Of a DNA stretch of 64,000 nt, positions 1 to 8,171 are shown in pieces. The stretch is from assembly GCA_017414435.1 (NCBI GenBank), contig JAFQMN010000006.1:1-64000 (forward strand), given 5' to 3'. The notes under the pieces are model-generated. The model was not told where the DNA came from, ran no database searches, and saw only the letters and a list, made by a program, of their open reading frames with translations. Position 1 is the stretch's first letter. Every line of letters starts with the position of its first letter. This DNA is from Oscillospiraceae bacterium (GTDB lineage: Bacteria > Bacillota > Clostridia > Oscillospirales > Ruminococcaceae). The translations under genes were made by a program, and so were the position numbers.

Positions 1-397
1 CTTGCTTTAATAGATTTACACATTCATCGGAACGAAAATCCCCATCACCAGTAAGTAGTGACGGGGGATTGTTTTTTATTATATTATCGAAGTCTTCATT
101 ATCATTCAGTTGTTCAAGTTCTAATTTATATGGTTTCTGATGTATAGATAACTTTTCTTTAATACATGATTTAGCATAACAGGTAGCAATTAGTTTTTTT
201 AGTTTTAGGGAATTGAAATTAAGAATAAAATATTTTACAAAGTTACTTTCATAGGGATTGTCACAGTTACAATATATAACTTTATTTTTAAGATAAGTCT
301 TATAATGTTGTAACTCAGGTTGAATATCTTCAAAACAGGTATAGAATTCATCATTTTTAACAGATTGAGCTTTACAAAGATTTCTATTATCAGACAA
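1..397 (-). CDS. EcoRI-family adenine-specific DNA methyltransferase, N-terminal part (cut by window edge)
   Basis: The first 132 residues are visible; the gene continues beyond base 1. The family transfers a methyl group from S-adenosylmethionine to adenine in a specific DNA site, usually protecting it from a partner endonuclease. I recognise the family from the N-terminal segment: NDEFYTCFEDI, then HYKTYLKNKVIYCNCDNPYE, then NFVKYFILNF and KKLIATCY, followed by an acidic linker and GDFRSDECVNLLKQ. The catalytic NPPF-type motif would lie just past the edge. The start is TTG at 397-395, with AAGAAAGGAAA about 7 bases upstream; no ATG fits this alignment. It is divergent from rlmN across about 400 bases. 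A partner nuclease, if any, must lie outside the window. An orphan methyltransferase is equally possible. Confidence 0.85.
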   Translation of the reverse strand, partial: MSDNRNLCKAQSVKNDEFYTCFEDIQPELQHYKTYLKNKVIYCNCDNPYESNFVKYFILNFNSLKLKKLIATCYAKSCIKEKLSIHQKPYKLELEQLNDNEDFDNIIKNNPPSLLTGDGDFRSDECVNLLKQ

Positions 398-426
398 GAT
401 ATATTTCCTTTCTTAAATTGAGACAA

Positions 427-455
427 AAAATACACCTAGTCAATACTAGATGCAA
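427..455 (-). promoter_or_regulatory. Promoter of the EcoRI-like methyltransferase gene with palindromic spacer
   Basis: On the minus strand a TTGCAT -35 (450-455) and TATTTT -10 (427-432) are 17 bases apart and lie about 30 bases upstream of the TTG start. The spacer contains a perfect 5-base inverted repeat, CTAGT-CAAT-ACTAG (436-449), which could be an operator. The promoter is inferred from sequence only. Confidence 0.45.
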
Positions 456-737
456 AGAACATTGAGAAGAGTTAAATTTATAGAAAACAATCAATTTTCC
501 AACTTAATTATTGAAAAGAACCACATATCAAATGGGCACAGTTTAAAGTGATATTTTTTATAGGATATAAACTAATATTAACATGCCAAAATATGGAATT
601 ATTGGTGGAAGTTAAGGAAATATTTGTTACTAACATGTTACTAACAGGGGTGAGATTTAGTATTTTTATATGCATCTTTAATATATAAAAGTCGCAATTT
701 AAAGCTATAGTGCGATATTGTATTTTGGACTTTTTTA
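456..737. other. Intergenic region, no gene seen
   Basis: This is the A+T-rich gap between the divergent methyltransferase gene and rlmN. No reading frame with a ribosome site was found on either strand. The only structure noticed is a tandem 11-base repeat at 625-646. Confidence 0.5.
625..646. repeat. Tandem 11-base direct repeat
   Basis: TGTTACTAACA occurs twice back to back (625-635 and 636-646). It lies in the gap between an accessory methyltransferase gene and the housekeeping rlmN, so it could be a protein-binding site or a footprint of insertion. No function can be assigned. Confidence 0.5.
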
Positions 738-746
738 TGTTATAAT
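738..746 (+). promoter_or_regulatory. Extended -10 promoter for rlmN-prpC-prkC
   Basis: TGTTATAAT (738-746) is a consensus extended -10 element about 46 bases upstream of the rlmN ATG. The -35 position (718-723, TTGTAT) is weak, as is common for extended -10 promoters. Confidence 0.5.
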
Positions 747-792
747 TTAAAGAATGAATTAATAATAGTTGTGTTATACTTGGGAGTGCAGT

Positions 793-1827
793 ATGGACCT
801 TGTAAAGATAAGAAATTTAAGCTTTAAAGAGCTTTCTGAACATATGCTTGCGGCAGGCTACCCTAAATTTCGAGCCAACCAGATTTTTGCCTGGCAGAAT
901 CAAAAATTAGTACAAAGCTTTAATGATATGACCAATTTACCTAAAGAGTTAATTGCATATCTTAATAAAAATTTCATACTGCAAACACTAACAATTCAAA
1001 AAAAACTTACATCAGAAGACGGCAACACAACAAAACTTTTATATAAATTAAGCGATAATAATCTAATAGAATCAGTCATTATGAGGTATAATTACGGCTA
1101 TAGCGTTTGCGTTTCAACACAGGTCGGCTGCAAGATGGGCTGCAAATTTTGTGCTTCCGGAGCCGATGGATTTATTCGAAACTTAGAACCAGCAGAGATT
1201 TTAGAACAGGTTATAATTGCTCAAAAACTTGTCAAACAAAGAATAGGCCATGTGGTACTAATGGGCATTGGCGAGCCGCTTGATAATTTTGATAATGTGG
1301 TTAAATTTATATCGCTTGTAACAAATAAAGATGGGCTTAATATCAGCGGGCGCAACATTTCAATTTCAACATCCGGCTTGGTAGATAAAATATATAAACT
1401 CGCGGAATTGGATTTAAGTTGTACACTTTCAGTTTCATTACATGCACCAAATAATGAACTGCGGTCAAAGCTCATGCCAATAAATAACAAATGGAATTTA
1501 GAAGAACTAATGCAGGCTTGTAGATTTTACTTTAAAAAAACAGGCCGAAGAATTTCTTTTGAATATATAATGATAAATAAATTAAACGATACTATAGAAC
1601 AATCCTATGACCTGGCAGAGTTAATAAAAGGCTACCCAACACATGTTAATTTAATTCCAATCAATAGTGGAAAACAAACAGATTTTAAGCCATCCACGGC
1701 AAAGGATATAAAAGCGTTCAAATGTAATTTAGAACAATTAGGAGTGAACGTAACAGTCAGACGAACACTAGGGGCAGATATCAATGCAGCATGTGGCCAG
1801 TTAAAGAAGAAGGAAATAAGGCGGTGA
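793..1827 (+). CDS. rlmN: 23S rRNA / tRNA adenine-C2 methyltransferase RlmN
   Basis: RlmN is a radical SAM enzyme that makes 2-methyladenosine at A2503 of 23S rRNA and A37 of some tRNAs. The 344-residue protein has the iron-sulfur motif CKMGCKFC at about residues 113-120 (CxxxCxxC), preceded by VCVSTQVG, and the downstream GIGEPLDNFDNV and SVSLHAPN motifs of the family. The C-terminal VTVRRTLGADINAACGQL holds the conserved catalytic cysteine. I chose ATG at 793 because GGAG precedes it by 6 bases; an upstream in-frame TTG at 769 would add eight residues without a ribosome site. It heads a run with prpC and prkC, the usual Firmicutes order. Length and motifs are normal. Confidence 0.95.
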   Translation: MDLVKIRNLSFKELSEHMLAAGYPKFRANQIFAWQNQKLVQSFNDMTNLPKELIAYLNKNFILQTLTIQKKLTSEDGNTTKLLYKLSDNNLIESVIMRYNYGYSVCVSTQVGCKMGCKFCASGADGFIRNLEPAEILEQVIIAQKLVKQRIGHVVLMGIGEPLDNFDNVVKFISLVTNKDGLNISGRNISISTSGLVDKIYKLAELDLSCTLSVSLHAPNNELRSKLMPINNKWNLEELMQACRFYFKKTGRRISFEYIMINKLNDTIEQSYDLAELIKGYPTHVNLIPINSGKQTDFKPSTAKDIKAFKCNLEQLGVNVTVRRTLGADINAACGQLKKKEIRR

Positions 1828-1831
1828 ATAA

Positions 1832-2563
1832 ATGTATTTAATATATGGAAAAACGGATATTGGCAAAAAGAGATCTTTAAATCAAGATATATTCAAGCTA
1901 GGGCAGAATGCAGATACAATATGGGCAATTGTCTGCGACGGCCTGGGCGGAGAAAATGCCGGAGAAGTTGCCAGCTATATTGCGGTTAATGCAGCAGATA
2001 GATACATTAAAGATAACTTAGAAACAGTTAAAGATCAGCAGGATGCAAAAGAATTGGTCATAAATTCAGTTAACACAGCTAATAACGCGGTAATACAAAA
2101 AGCAGAAGCCGCGAAGAATTTAGAAGGCATGAGTACAACAATTGTATGCTTGCTGGTTTATAATAATATGTTGCACGTGGCCAACGTGGGTGATAGCAGA
2201 GCCTACGCAATTTTAAATGATAAAATCACACAAATCACAAAAGACCACTCTGTGGTGCAAGCACTGCTCGATAGTGGCAAAATCTCTAAAGAGCAGGCGG
2301 AAAACCACCCCAATAAAAATTGCTTGGTTCAGGTGCTGGGCCTTAATCAAACAATATCTCCAGCTTACTTTTGCCAGGAGTTTTTCGAATCTCTTAAGGT
2401 GCTTGTTTGCACAGATGGCCTGTATAATTATTTAACAGAAGAAGATATAATCTTTGTGCTCAACAATTTTAAGGCAGAGAAAGTAACCAATGAATTTATC
2501 AATTTAGCGTTAAAACGCGGCGGAGCGGACAACATTACAGTTGTTACAATAGAAAAAGATTAA
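1832..2563 (+). CDS. prpC: PP2C-family protein serine/threonine phosphatase (PrpC/Stp)
   Basis: This metal-dependent phosphatase removes phosphate from Ser/Thr residues and opposes the PASTA kinase encoded immediately downstream. The 243-residue protein shows the PP2C order of motifs: RSLNQD near residue 14, the metal-binding DGLGGENAGEVAS from residue 36, a central VGDSRAY segment, an acidic TDGLYNYL motif, and C-terminal GGADNITVV. The length is typical of bacterial single-domain PP2C enzymes. It starts 4 bases after rlmN, with GGCGGTG as ribosome site, so the two are almost certainly co-transcribed. In Firmicutes this pair regulates cell wall growth, germination and translation factors; those roles are inferred here from the family. 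Confidence 0.95.
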   Translation: MYLIYGKTDIGKKRSLNQDIFKLGQNADTIWAIVCDGLGGENAGEVASYIAVNAADRYIKDNLETVKDQQDAKELVINSVNTANNAVIQKAEAAKNLEGMSTTIVCLLVYNNMLHVANVGDSRAYAILNDKITQITKDHSVVQALLDSGKISKEQAENHPNKNCLVQVLGLNQTISPAYFCQEFFESLKVLVCTDGLYNYLTEEDIIFVLNNFKAEKVTNEFINLALKRGGADNITVVTIEKD

Positions 2564-2590
2564 TTGTAAACTGAGGAGTAATAAATAAAG

Positions 2591-4537
2591 ATGGATAAAT
2601 ATATTGGAATCGAATTAGGGAATAGGTACAAAATTGGGGAACTAATTGGCATAGGCGGTATGTCTAATGTCTATAAAGCGTTTGATATGAAAACCAATCG
2701 AGTTGTTGCGGTTAAGATTTTACGAGATGAATACTTAACGAACCCGGAGTTTCTGAAAAGATTTAAAAATGAATCAAAGGCTCTTACAGCAATTGCAAGC
2801 CCTAATATTGTTAACGTTTACGACGTCAGTTTTAACGAAACAAGCCAGTGGATAGTAATGGAATATATCGATGGAATCACTTTAAAGGAATATGTCCAAA
2901 AGAAGAAGGTTTTAAATTGGCAGGAGTCTGTATATTTCACGGTCCAAATCTTGTGTGCACTTCAACATGCACACGACAGAGGCATCGTGCATAGAGATAT
3001 CAAACCACAGAATATCATGTTGCTAAAAGATGGCACAGTCAAAGTCATGGACTTTGGCATAGCAAGATTTGCCAGAAACGACAACAAAACAATGACAGAT
3101 AAAGCGATTGGCTCAGTGCACTACATCAGCCCAGAACAAGCAAAAGGGGCCAACATAGACGAAAAAACAGATATCTACTCAGTTGGTGTAATGCTGTTCG
3201 AGATGGTCACAGGGCGCTTGCCATTTGATGCAGATAACCCGGTGTCGGTAGCGCTCAAACAAATTCAATTGCAGCCGTTGCGGCCCAAACAGGTCAACCC
3301 CATGGTGCCAACCGGTATCGATCAGATTATCATGAAGTCAATGCAAAAAGATCCAAAGAATCGTTACCAATCAGCGGCAGAAATGTTAAACGATTTATTA
3401 GCCTTTCGCCAGAACCCATCTAAAGTCTTTAATTACGAAAATAGTATTTTCAAAAACCGTAATCTCCAAGCAAATGAATTATCCAATATACAACCAAATA
3501 AATTAAACACTAATAAATTGCAGACTAATAGTAAAAACAATAGCAAGAATCAAATGTCTTGGATAAAAATGCTAATGGTAATTTCATGTATAATTTTCTT
3601 TATGACCTTGGCAATAGTTGGGGGAGCCCTGTTCCTTAGCGGGATTTTCAATCCAACAAAGAACATTACAGTACCAGACTTGTTGGGCGAGAACTATGAA
3701 TTAATTAAAGACGAACCGGAATACTCAAAATTCAATATCCAGCTTGTAACAACAGAATATAGCGAAAAATATGCAACGGGCGAGATATGCGAACAAACTC
3801 CTAAAGCGGGTCGCCTTGTAAAAGAGCATACAAAAATAGAGGTTAAGGTGAGCAAAGGGCAAAAAAACATAAAAATGCCAGATATCGTAAATAAAGAGAT
3901 TCAAACGGCAATTTCAGAGCTTAAAAATTTAGGTCTTAACGCAAAGATAATCAATATCTTCGACGATGAAATAGAAAAAGATATTGTTATCAAAACTGAA
4001 CCGGCTGCAGAGAGCAATATATTGCTGGGTTCAGAGGTCACAATATATGTAAGCAGTGGTGCAGAGAATAAAGAAATAAAAGTACCAGATTTAAATAAAT
4101 TCAGTCTAGAAAGCGCTCAAAAAATGCTCGAAGACATGAAACTTCAGCTCGGTGCAGTTTCATATGTTAATAGCGACCAGCCTAAAGATGTAGTGCTTCG
4201 CCAAAACCCTGCTCCAGGGCAAGCAGTAGAGTTGGGAGAGGCAGTAGATGTTCAGGTCAGTTCCGGAGAACAAGGCGCTAAAAGATGTGATCTTAAAGTA
4301 GACCTTCCTGATATGGCAGAAGAGGTCATATTAAAGGCATTGCTAGACGGCGAAAACATCCAAGAAGAAACATTAGATTTAACAGAGGTAAAAGAATGGC
4401 ATGTTCAATTCATTTCAAAAGGCGTGCATAAAGTCCAGATTATGATAAACGATAAACTTTTAAAAGAATACTTGTTCGATTGTGATAAACCAGATAAAAT
4501 TACAATAACAGAAAATAACATGCAAGATTTCGAATAG
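2591..4537 (+). CDS. prkC: Membrane serine/threonine kinase with PASTA repeats (PrkC/StkP type)
   Basis: This is a transmembrane Hanks-type kinase sensing peptidoglycan fragments or lipid II. Residues 1-270 form the kinase domain: glycine loop IGIGGMSNVYKA, lysine in AVKIL, HRDIKPQN near 134 and DFG near 154. A low-complexity Asn/Lys linker precedes one membrane helix at about 326-350. Three PASTA-like repeats follow, beginning near VPDLLGENY, MPDIVNKEI and VPDLNKFSL, then a C-terminal domain of about 75 residues with no family I recognise. The 648-residue length is typical. In many Firmicutes rsgA follows; here the next gene is flgM, so the usual downstream partner has been separated. Confidence 0.95.
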   Translation: MDKYIGIELGNRYKIGELIGIGGMSNVYKAFDMKTNRVVAVKILRDEYLTNPEFLKRFKNESKALTAIASPNIVNVYDVSFNETSQWIVMEYIDGITLKEYVQKKKVLNWQESVYFTVQILCALQHAHDRGIVHRDIKPQNIMLLKDGTVKVMDFGIARFARNDNKTMTDKAIGSVHYISPEQAKGANIDEKTDIYSVGVMLFEMVTGRLPFDADNPVSVALKQIQLQPLRPKQVNPMVPTGIDQIIMKSMQKDPKNRYQSAAEMLNDLLAFRQNPSKVFNYENSIFKNRNLQANELSNIQPNKLNTNKLQTNSKNNSKNQMSWIKMLMVISCIIFFMTLAIVGGALFLSGIFNPTKNITVPDLLGENYELIKDEPEYSKFNIQLVTTEYSEKYATGEICEQTPKAGRLVKEHTKIEVKVSKGQKNIKMPDIVNKEIQTAISELKNLGLNAKIINIFDDEIEKDIVIKTEPAAESNILLGSEVTIYVSSGAENKEIKVPDLNKFSLESAQKMLEDMKLQLGAVSYVNSDQPKDVVLRQNPAPGQAVELGEAVDVQVSSGEQGAKRCDLKVDLPDMAEEVILKALLDGENIQEETLDLTEVKEWHVQFISKGVHKVQIMINDKLLKEYLFDCDKPDKITITENNMQDFE

Positions 4538-4574
4538 AGTTTTAAAAATATTTTTTAAATTTCTATTACACAAT

Positions 4575-4601
4575 TTAATTATTGCTGAGTTTAGCCGATA
4601 T
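4575..4601 (+). promoter_or_regulatory. Sigma-D (sigma-28) flagellar promoter upstream of flgM
   Basis: GCCGATAT (4594-4601) exactly matches the -10 element of sigma-D/FliA promoters. TTAA at 4575-4578, 15 bases upstream, fits the TAAA -35. It lies about 55 bases before flgM, the anti-sigma-28 gene, so motif and context agree. Confidence 0.8.
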
Positions 4602-4655
4602 ATAAAGTGAGAGAATTAAAACTTTGGTCATTTCCGCAATAGGGGGTTTTAAGCT

Positions 4656-4943
4656 ATGAAGATCAATATGGGTTTAGGCGCAATACTTGGCGCAGAAAAA
4701 CTAACAGAAGCAAAAGACCGTAAAAAAACAGCAAAACTTTCCACAAATCCCAAAGATAAATTCGATAACGTTGAATTTTCTAACAATTTTTTAGAATGCT
4801 TAGATATTGCAGAAGAAATTAAAGAAGAAGTGAACCAGGTGGCAAGCGAAGAAAAAATAAACAGTTTAAAAAACCAAATTGAATCCGGGCAATATGTGGT
4901 AGACTGCGCAAAACTTGCAGCAGATATGATCAACCTGGCATAA
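4656..4943 (+). CDS. flgM: Anti-sigma-28 factor FlgM
   Basis: FlgM binds and holds sigma-28 inactive until the flagellar hook is finished, then is exported. The 95-residue protein has the family layout: a polar, disordered N-terminal half and a C-terminal helix pair with KINSLKNQIESGQYVVD at residues 67-83 followed by KLAADMI, the conserved sigma-binding region. The ribosome site AGGGGG is 8-9 bases before ATG. The sigma-D promoter directly upstream gives the usual negative feedback loop. Similarity is moderate, but position, size and C-terminal motif fit well. Confidence 0.85.
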   Translation: MKINMGLGAILGAEKLTEAKDRKKTAKLSTNPKDKFDNVEFSNNFLECLDIAEEIKEEVNQVASEEKINSLKNQIESGQYVVDCAKLAADMINLA

Positions 4944-4958
4944 AGGTGGAATTACTAA

Positions 4959-5387
4959 ATGCTTAATAAACTAGCAGCTTTAATTCAAGAGTTAACGGAA
5001 TTTTATTCAGAATTAAATGAAATAGAGGCTCAAAAGCGCTCGGTTTTAATAACCTTAGATTTCAACAAACTAAATGAATTCGAACGCAAAGAGCAACCAC
5101 TTGTGCTCAAAGCAAGAGGATTAGAGGCACAAAGGCAAGAACTTTGTAGTAGCTTAGGCTGTAAAAATAAAAATCTTGAAGATGTTGTAAATGAACTAAC
5201 ATATAAAACAAAGGAAGAAAAACAAAAAATCGAGGGTGCATATTTAAAGCTTAAAAAAGTAATTTTAAATTTCCATCAAACAATAGAAGAAAATAACAAA
5301 ATCATAAAAAACTATAACGAACATTTGCAATCCTATGCAAATAAATTAAACAATGCAGCAACCAATAACTTAGATGTGATGTTATAA
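4959..5387 (+). CDS. FlgN-family flagellar export chaperone
   Basis: FlgN proteins escort the hook-filament junction proteins FlgK and FlgL to the export gate. This 142-residue protein is almost entirely helical and charged, with heptad-like spacing and the FlgN-like N-terminus LAALIQELTEFYSELNEIEA. It sits between flgM and flgK, the standard position of flgN (yvyG) in Firmicutes. The assignment rests on size, coiled-coil character and gene order rather than on catalytic motifs. ATG at 4959 has an AAAGGTGG ribosome site. Confidence 0.75.
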   Translation: MLNKLAALIQELTEFYSELNEIEAQKRSVLITLDFNKLNEFERKEQPLVLKARGLEAQRQELCSSLGCKNKNLEDVVNELTYKTKEEKQKIEGAYLKLKKVILNFHQTIEENNKIIKNYNEHLQSYANKLNNAATNNLDVML

Positions 5388-5420
5388 AGTTAAAAAAGTC
5401 AAGAATGGAGCGATTAAATC

Positions 5421-7046
5421 ATGGCAATATATAATGGGCAAGCTTCAATGCTTAAAGGGGGCGCTGTGCAAACCGGTTCATTAGTTGGCATATCAAAAAT
5501 GGCTAATGGCTTAAAAGCATCTCGCCTGGGCATCATGGCAGCTTCCGAAAATCGTGTAAATAGCGAGACCGAAGGTTATGCACGGCGCGATGTAGCACTA
5601 TATTCAAATGAGTTAAGATGTGTTTTAGCGGATCTGTGTAGAATATCTAATGATTATGCACAAAATGACCTGCGAGCAATGAACTCTTCGGCAGAATACT
5701 ATAAAACTGTAAGCGACAGCTTTTCATTGCTAGAACAATATATCGCAGCTAAAAATTCTGGGCAACTTGCAGATGATCCTAACGCAGCTATAGATGCGAG
5801 CGATATTGGCGGCGCATTAAAAACATTAAGGCTTTCTTTAGACAATTTAAGCACCGATAAAGATGACATCGCTAAAAAGCAAAACGTAAGAGATGCAGTT
5901 CACACGCTTATAGAAACAATAAAGCGAACCTATGGCATGGTGCAGCAAACAGAAGAAAAATTAACACAAAGCTTACCGACACAGGTAGAAAGAATTAATA
6001 ATCTCCTAGAAGAGATAAACAACTTAAGCTTAGAAATTTCTGCGGCTTCAGCGGGTGGCAGAGCGGTATTTTCACTAGAAGACGCCAGAGACAAAAAACT
6101 AAAAGAATTATCGAACTATATCCCAATAGAGGTTGAAAACTTAACAGAAGAGGTCAACGGCTGCCAAATGCAAATATGCCGAGTCAGCCTAAAAGCAAAC
6201 GAAACACAAATAGCAGATCCGGCAGGCAACCACGTTTTAAACGCAGAAGAACGTAAATTAATTGATGGCCGAGGTCGTGTGGATGTTGCAAAGTTTGATA
6301 TCGAACAAGATCAAAACGGCAATGATGTTTTAACTTTTTATCACGCCGGAACAAGGAACGCAGCGGGTGTGGCTCAAGGTCGCGCAATAGTAGGTGACAC
6401 AAACAATGGTGTTGTGCCCTTGGCAAACCATGGCTACGATTTTCAAAACTACCTGCAAACAGCCTTTAAAGATGCTGGTAGCTTGGCAGCAACACTCAAT
6501 GCACTCAAAAATTTAAACAACGGAGCACCGGCAGCTGGCAGAGCAGATGAAAGAATACATAACATCTCAGATTTCAAAGGATTTTTAGATACATTAGCCA
6601 ATAATTTAACAACAGAACTCAACAATGCAAACGCCGGCAACGCACTGCTAGCAGGTGCCAATGTAGCTGCCCTTGCAATAGCTCCAGCATGGCTAGCAAA
6701 TGCAAATCAACTGCAATCTGCACAAGTAGATGCACTTTGTGCGAAATTAGACGAAAGATTAAATAATTTGAATGTAATTGATGGTGCAGACCATAACTTC
6801 GAGGAATTTTTCGATGCAATTGTGGTCAATTTAGGTAAAGACATAAACCAGATGAACACGAGGCTCGAAGTAGCACAACAGAGGCTGGATGCAGCGAAAG
6901 ATAGAGTAGAAAAAGAATCAGGGGTCAACGCACAGGAAGATGTTATAGATATTCAAACATTCAGGGCAATCTACCAGTTTGTGCAGAACGCATTGCAGGT
7001 AAGGTTTCAACTGCTTGATCTGTCTGCAAACTTGTTAAAATACTAA
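5421..7046 (+). CDS. flgK: Flagellar hook-associated protein 1 (FlgK)
   Basis: FlgK is the first junction protein between hook and filament. The 541-residue protein has the rod/hook-type N-terminus (GLKASRLGIMAASENRVN, then ETEGYARRDVAL, corresponding to the family N-x-x-TPGYSR region) and the C-terminal D0 helix (SGVNAQEDVIDIQTFRAIYQ ending in a DLSANLL segment). The middle is Ala/Asn-rich and variable, as usual. Coding is markedly A-rich. It lies after flgN and before flgL with a GGAGCG ribosome site, in what appears to be one operon under the sigma-D promoter. The N-terminal box is more divergent than in model organisms, but the family is clear. Confidence 0.88.
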   Translation: MAIYNGQASMLKGGAVQTGSLVGISKMANGLKASRLGIMAASENRVNSETEGYARRDVALYSNELRCVLADLCRISNDYAQNDLRAMNSSAEYYKTVSDSFSLLEQYIAAKNSGQLADDPNAAIDASDIGGALKTLRLSLDNLSTDKDDIAKKQNVRDAVHTLIETIKRTYGMVQQTEEKLTQSLPTQVERINNLLEEINNLSLEISAASAGGRAVFSLEDARDKKLKELSNYIPIEVENLTEEVNGCQMQICRVSLKANETQIADPAGNHVLNAEERKLIDGRGRVDVAKFDIEQDQNGNDVLTFYHAGTRNAAGVAQGRAIVGDTNNGVVPLANHGYDFQNYLQTAFKDAGSLAATLNALKNLNNGAPAAGRADERIHNISDFKGFLDTLANNLTTELNNANAGNALLAGANVAALAIAPAWLANANQLQSAQVDALCAKLDERLNNLNVIDGADHNFEEFFDAIVVNLGKDINQMNTRLEVAQQRLDAAKDRVEKESGVNAQEDVIDIQTFRAIYQFVQNALQVRFQLLDLSANLLKY

Positions 7047-7074
7047 TTTTGGTTATTTTTGGAGGTAATAAACT

Positions 7075-8151
7075 ATGGCAAATTTTGGCAGAGTTTCAGA
7101 TTCAATGTATTCCAGAGCGGCAACAAACGCCAGGGCAACTGCACAGAGCAAAAATGTTCATATAGCAAGAAACGAACGGCAAGGTAGAAAAAGAACATAT
7201 GCCAGTGAAGATTACGTAGCAGAAGCAAGGTCAAGATCTTATGCAAATGACCATTTCAAAAAATCAATTGAACTTTCAAAGATAGAAACAACTGAGGCAA
7301 TGCTGCTAAAGCCGGCAGAAAACTCAATCACTGCAATAGATGATCAGCTCACAAAAGTGCACGAAACAGTTGTAAAAATGGGTAAAATTGCATTAGATGG
7401 TGCACAAGCAGCGAACTTAAAACTAGAACTGCAAAACGAACGAGATCAAATTTTAAATGCTCTTAACACAAATAACGGCTACGGTTACATATTTGGTGGT
7501 GGAACAATCACCCGAAGACCATTTACATTAAATGGGCAAACATTGCAATATCACGGCCGTGATTTAAATACAATAACAGATGCAAACTTGCTAACCCCAG
7601 CAGCTTTAGAGGTAGTAACCGGCACAGAAGAGAATATAACACTAACAGCTGCAGAAATTAAAACAGAGGTTGCAACAATTGGTGCAAAAGTTTGCGGCCA
7701 CGGCAAGCTGAATTTTACAACCGGCAACTGGGCAGATGGTGCTGCTTTAGGGTTAAATGAAGTGTCAGGAGATTGTATATCGGTTTTAAATAAAATGATA
7801 GACCTAATGAATAACTTAGTGGCAAATCCAAACCACCAAGCATCCAAAGATCAAATCAATATTTGCGGCACATATTTAAAAGATACAATTCAAAAAAAGA
7901 CAATAAGCGAGGCAAGGATTGCGAATGCCAACGCACAAAAATCACTAGAAAGCTGCCAAGAATTTTTAAAGAACCATATGGATGCAAGTAAAAGCGTAAT
8001 TTCAAGCTTAGATCTAGTGGATGTGCAAGAACGAGACGCTATAGAAATGGATAACTATATGAGTAATTTAAGTGCGCTTTCATATCAAAGAATCGGCCTC
8101 GGCATGAACCGAGAACTAATAGAACTTATGTGCAATATAGTAAACATGTAA
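7075..8151 (+). CDS. flgL: Flagellar hook-associated protein 3 (FlgL)
   Basis: FlgL forms the second ring of the hook-filament junction. The 358-residue protein has an N-terminal helix with ERQGRKRTYASEDYVAEARS, corresponding to the family GKRINRPSDDPVAAARA box, a GYIFGGG turn matching the family G.YiFgG motif near residue 140, and a C-terminal coiled coil (SSLDLVDVQERDAIEMDNYM) like the flagellin D0/D1 return helix. GGAGG precedes ATG. It sits between flgK and fliD, the expected place. No flagellin gene is present in the window. Confidence 0.85.
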   Translation: MANFGRVSDSMYSRAATNARATAQSKNVHIARNERQGRKRTYASEDYVAEARSRSYANDHFKKSIELSKIETTEAMLLKPAENSITAIDDQLTKVHETVVKMGKIALDGAQAANLKLELQNERDQILNALNTNNGYGYIFGGGTITRRPFTLNGQTLQYHGRDLNTITDANLLTPAALEVVTGTEENITLTAAEIKTEVATIGAKVCGHGKLNFTTGNWADGAALGLNEVSGDCISVLNKMIDLMNNLVANPNHQASKDQINICGTYLKDTIQKKTISEARIANANAQKSLESCQEFLKNHMDASKSVISSLDLVDVQERDAIEMDNYMSNLSALSYQRIGLGMNRELIELMCNIVNM

Positions 8152-8171
8152 AATAAAAGGAGTAGATCTAT

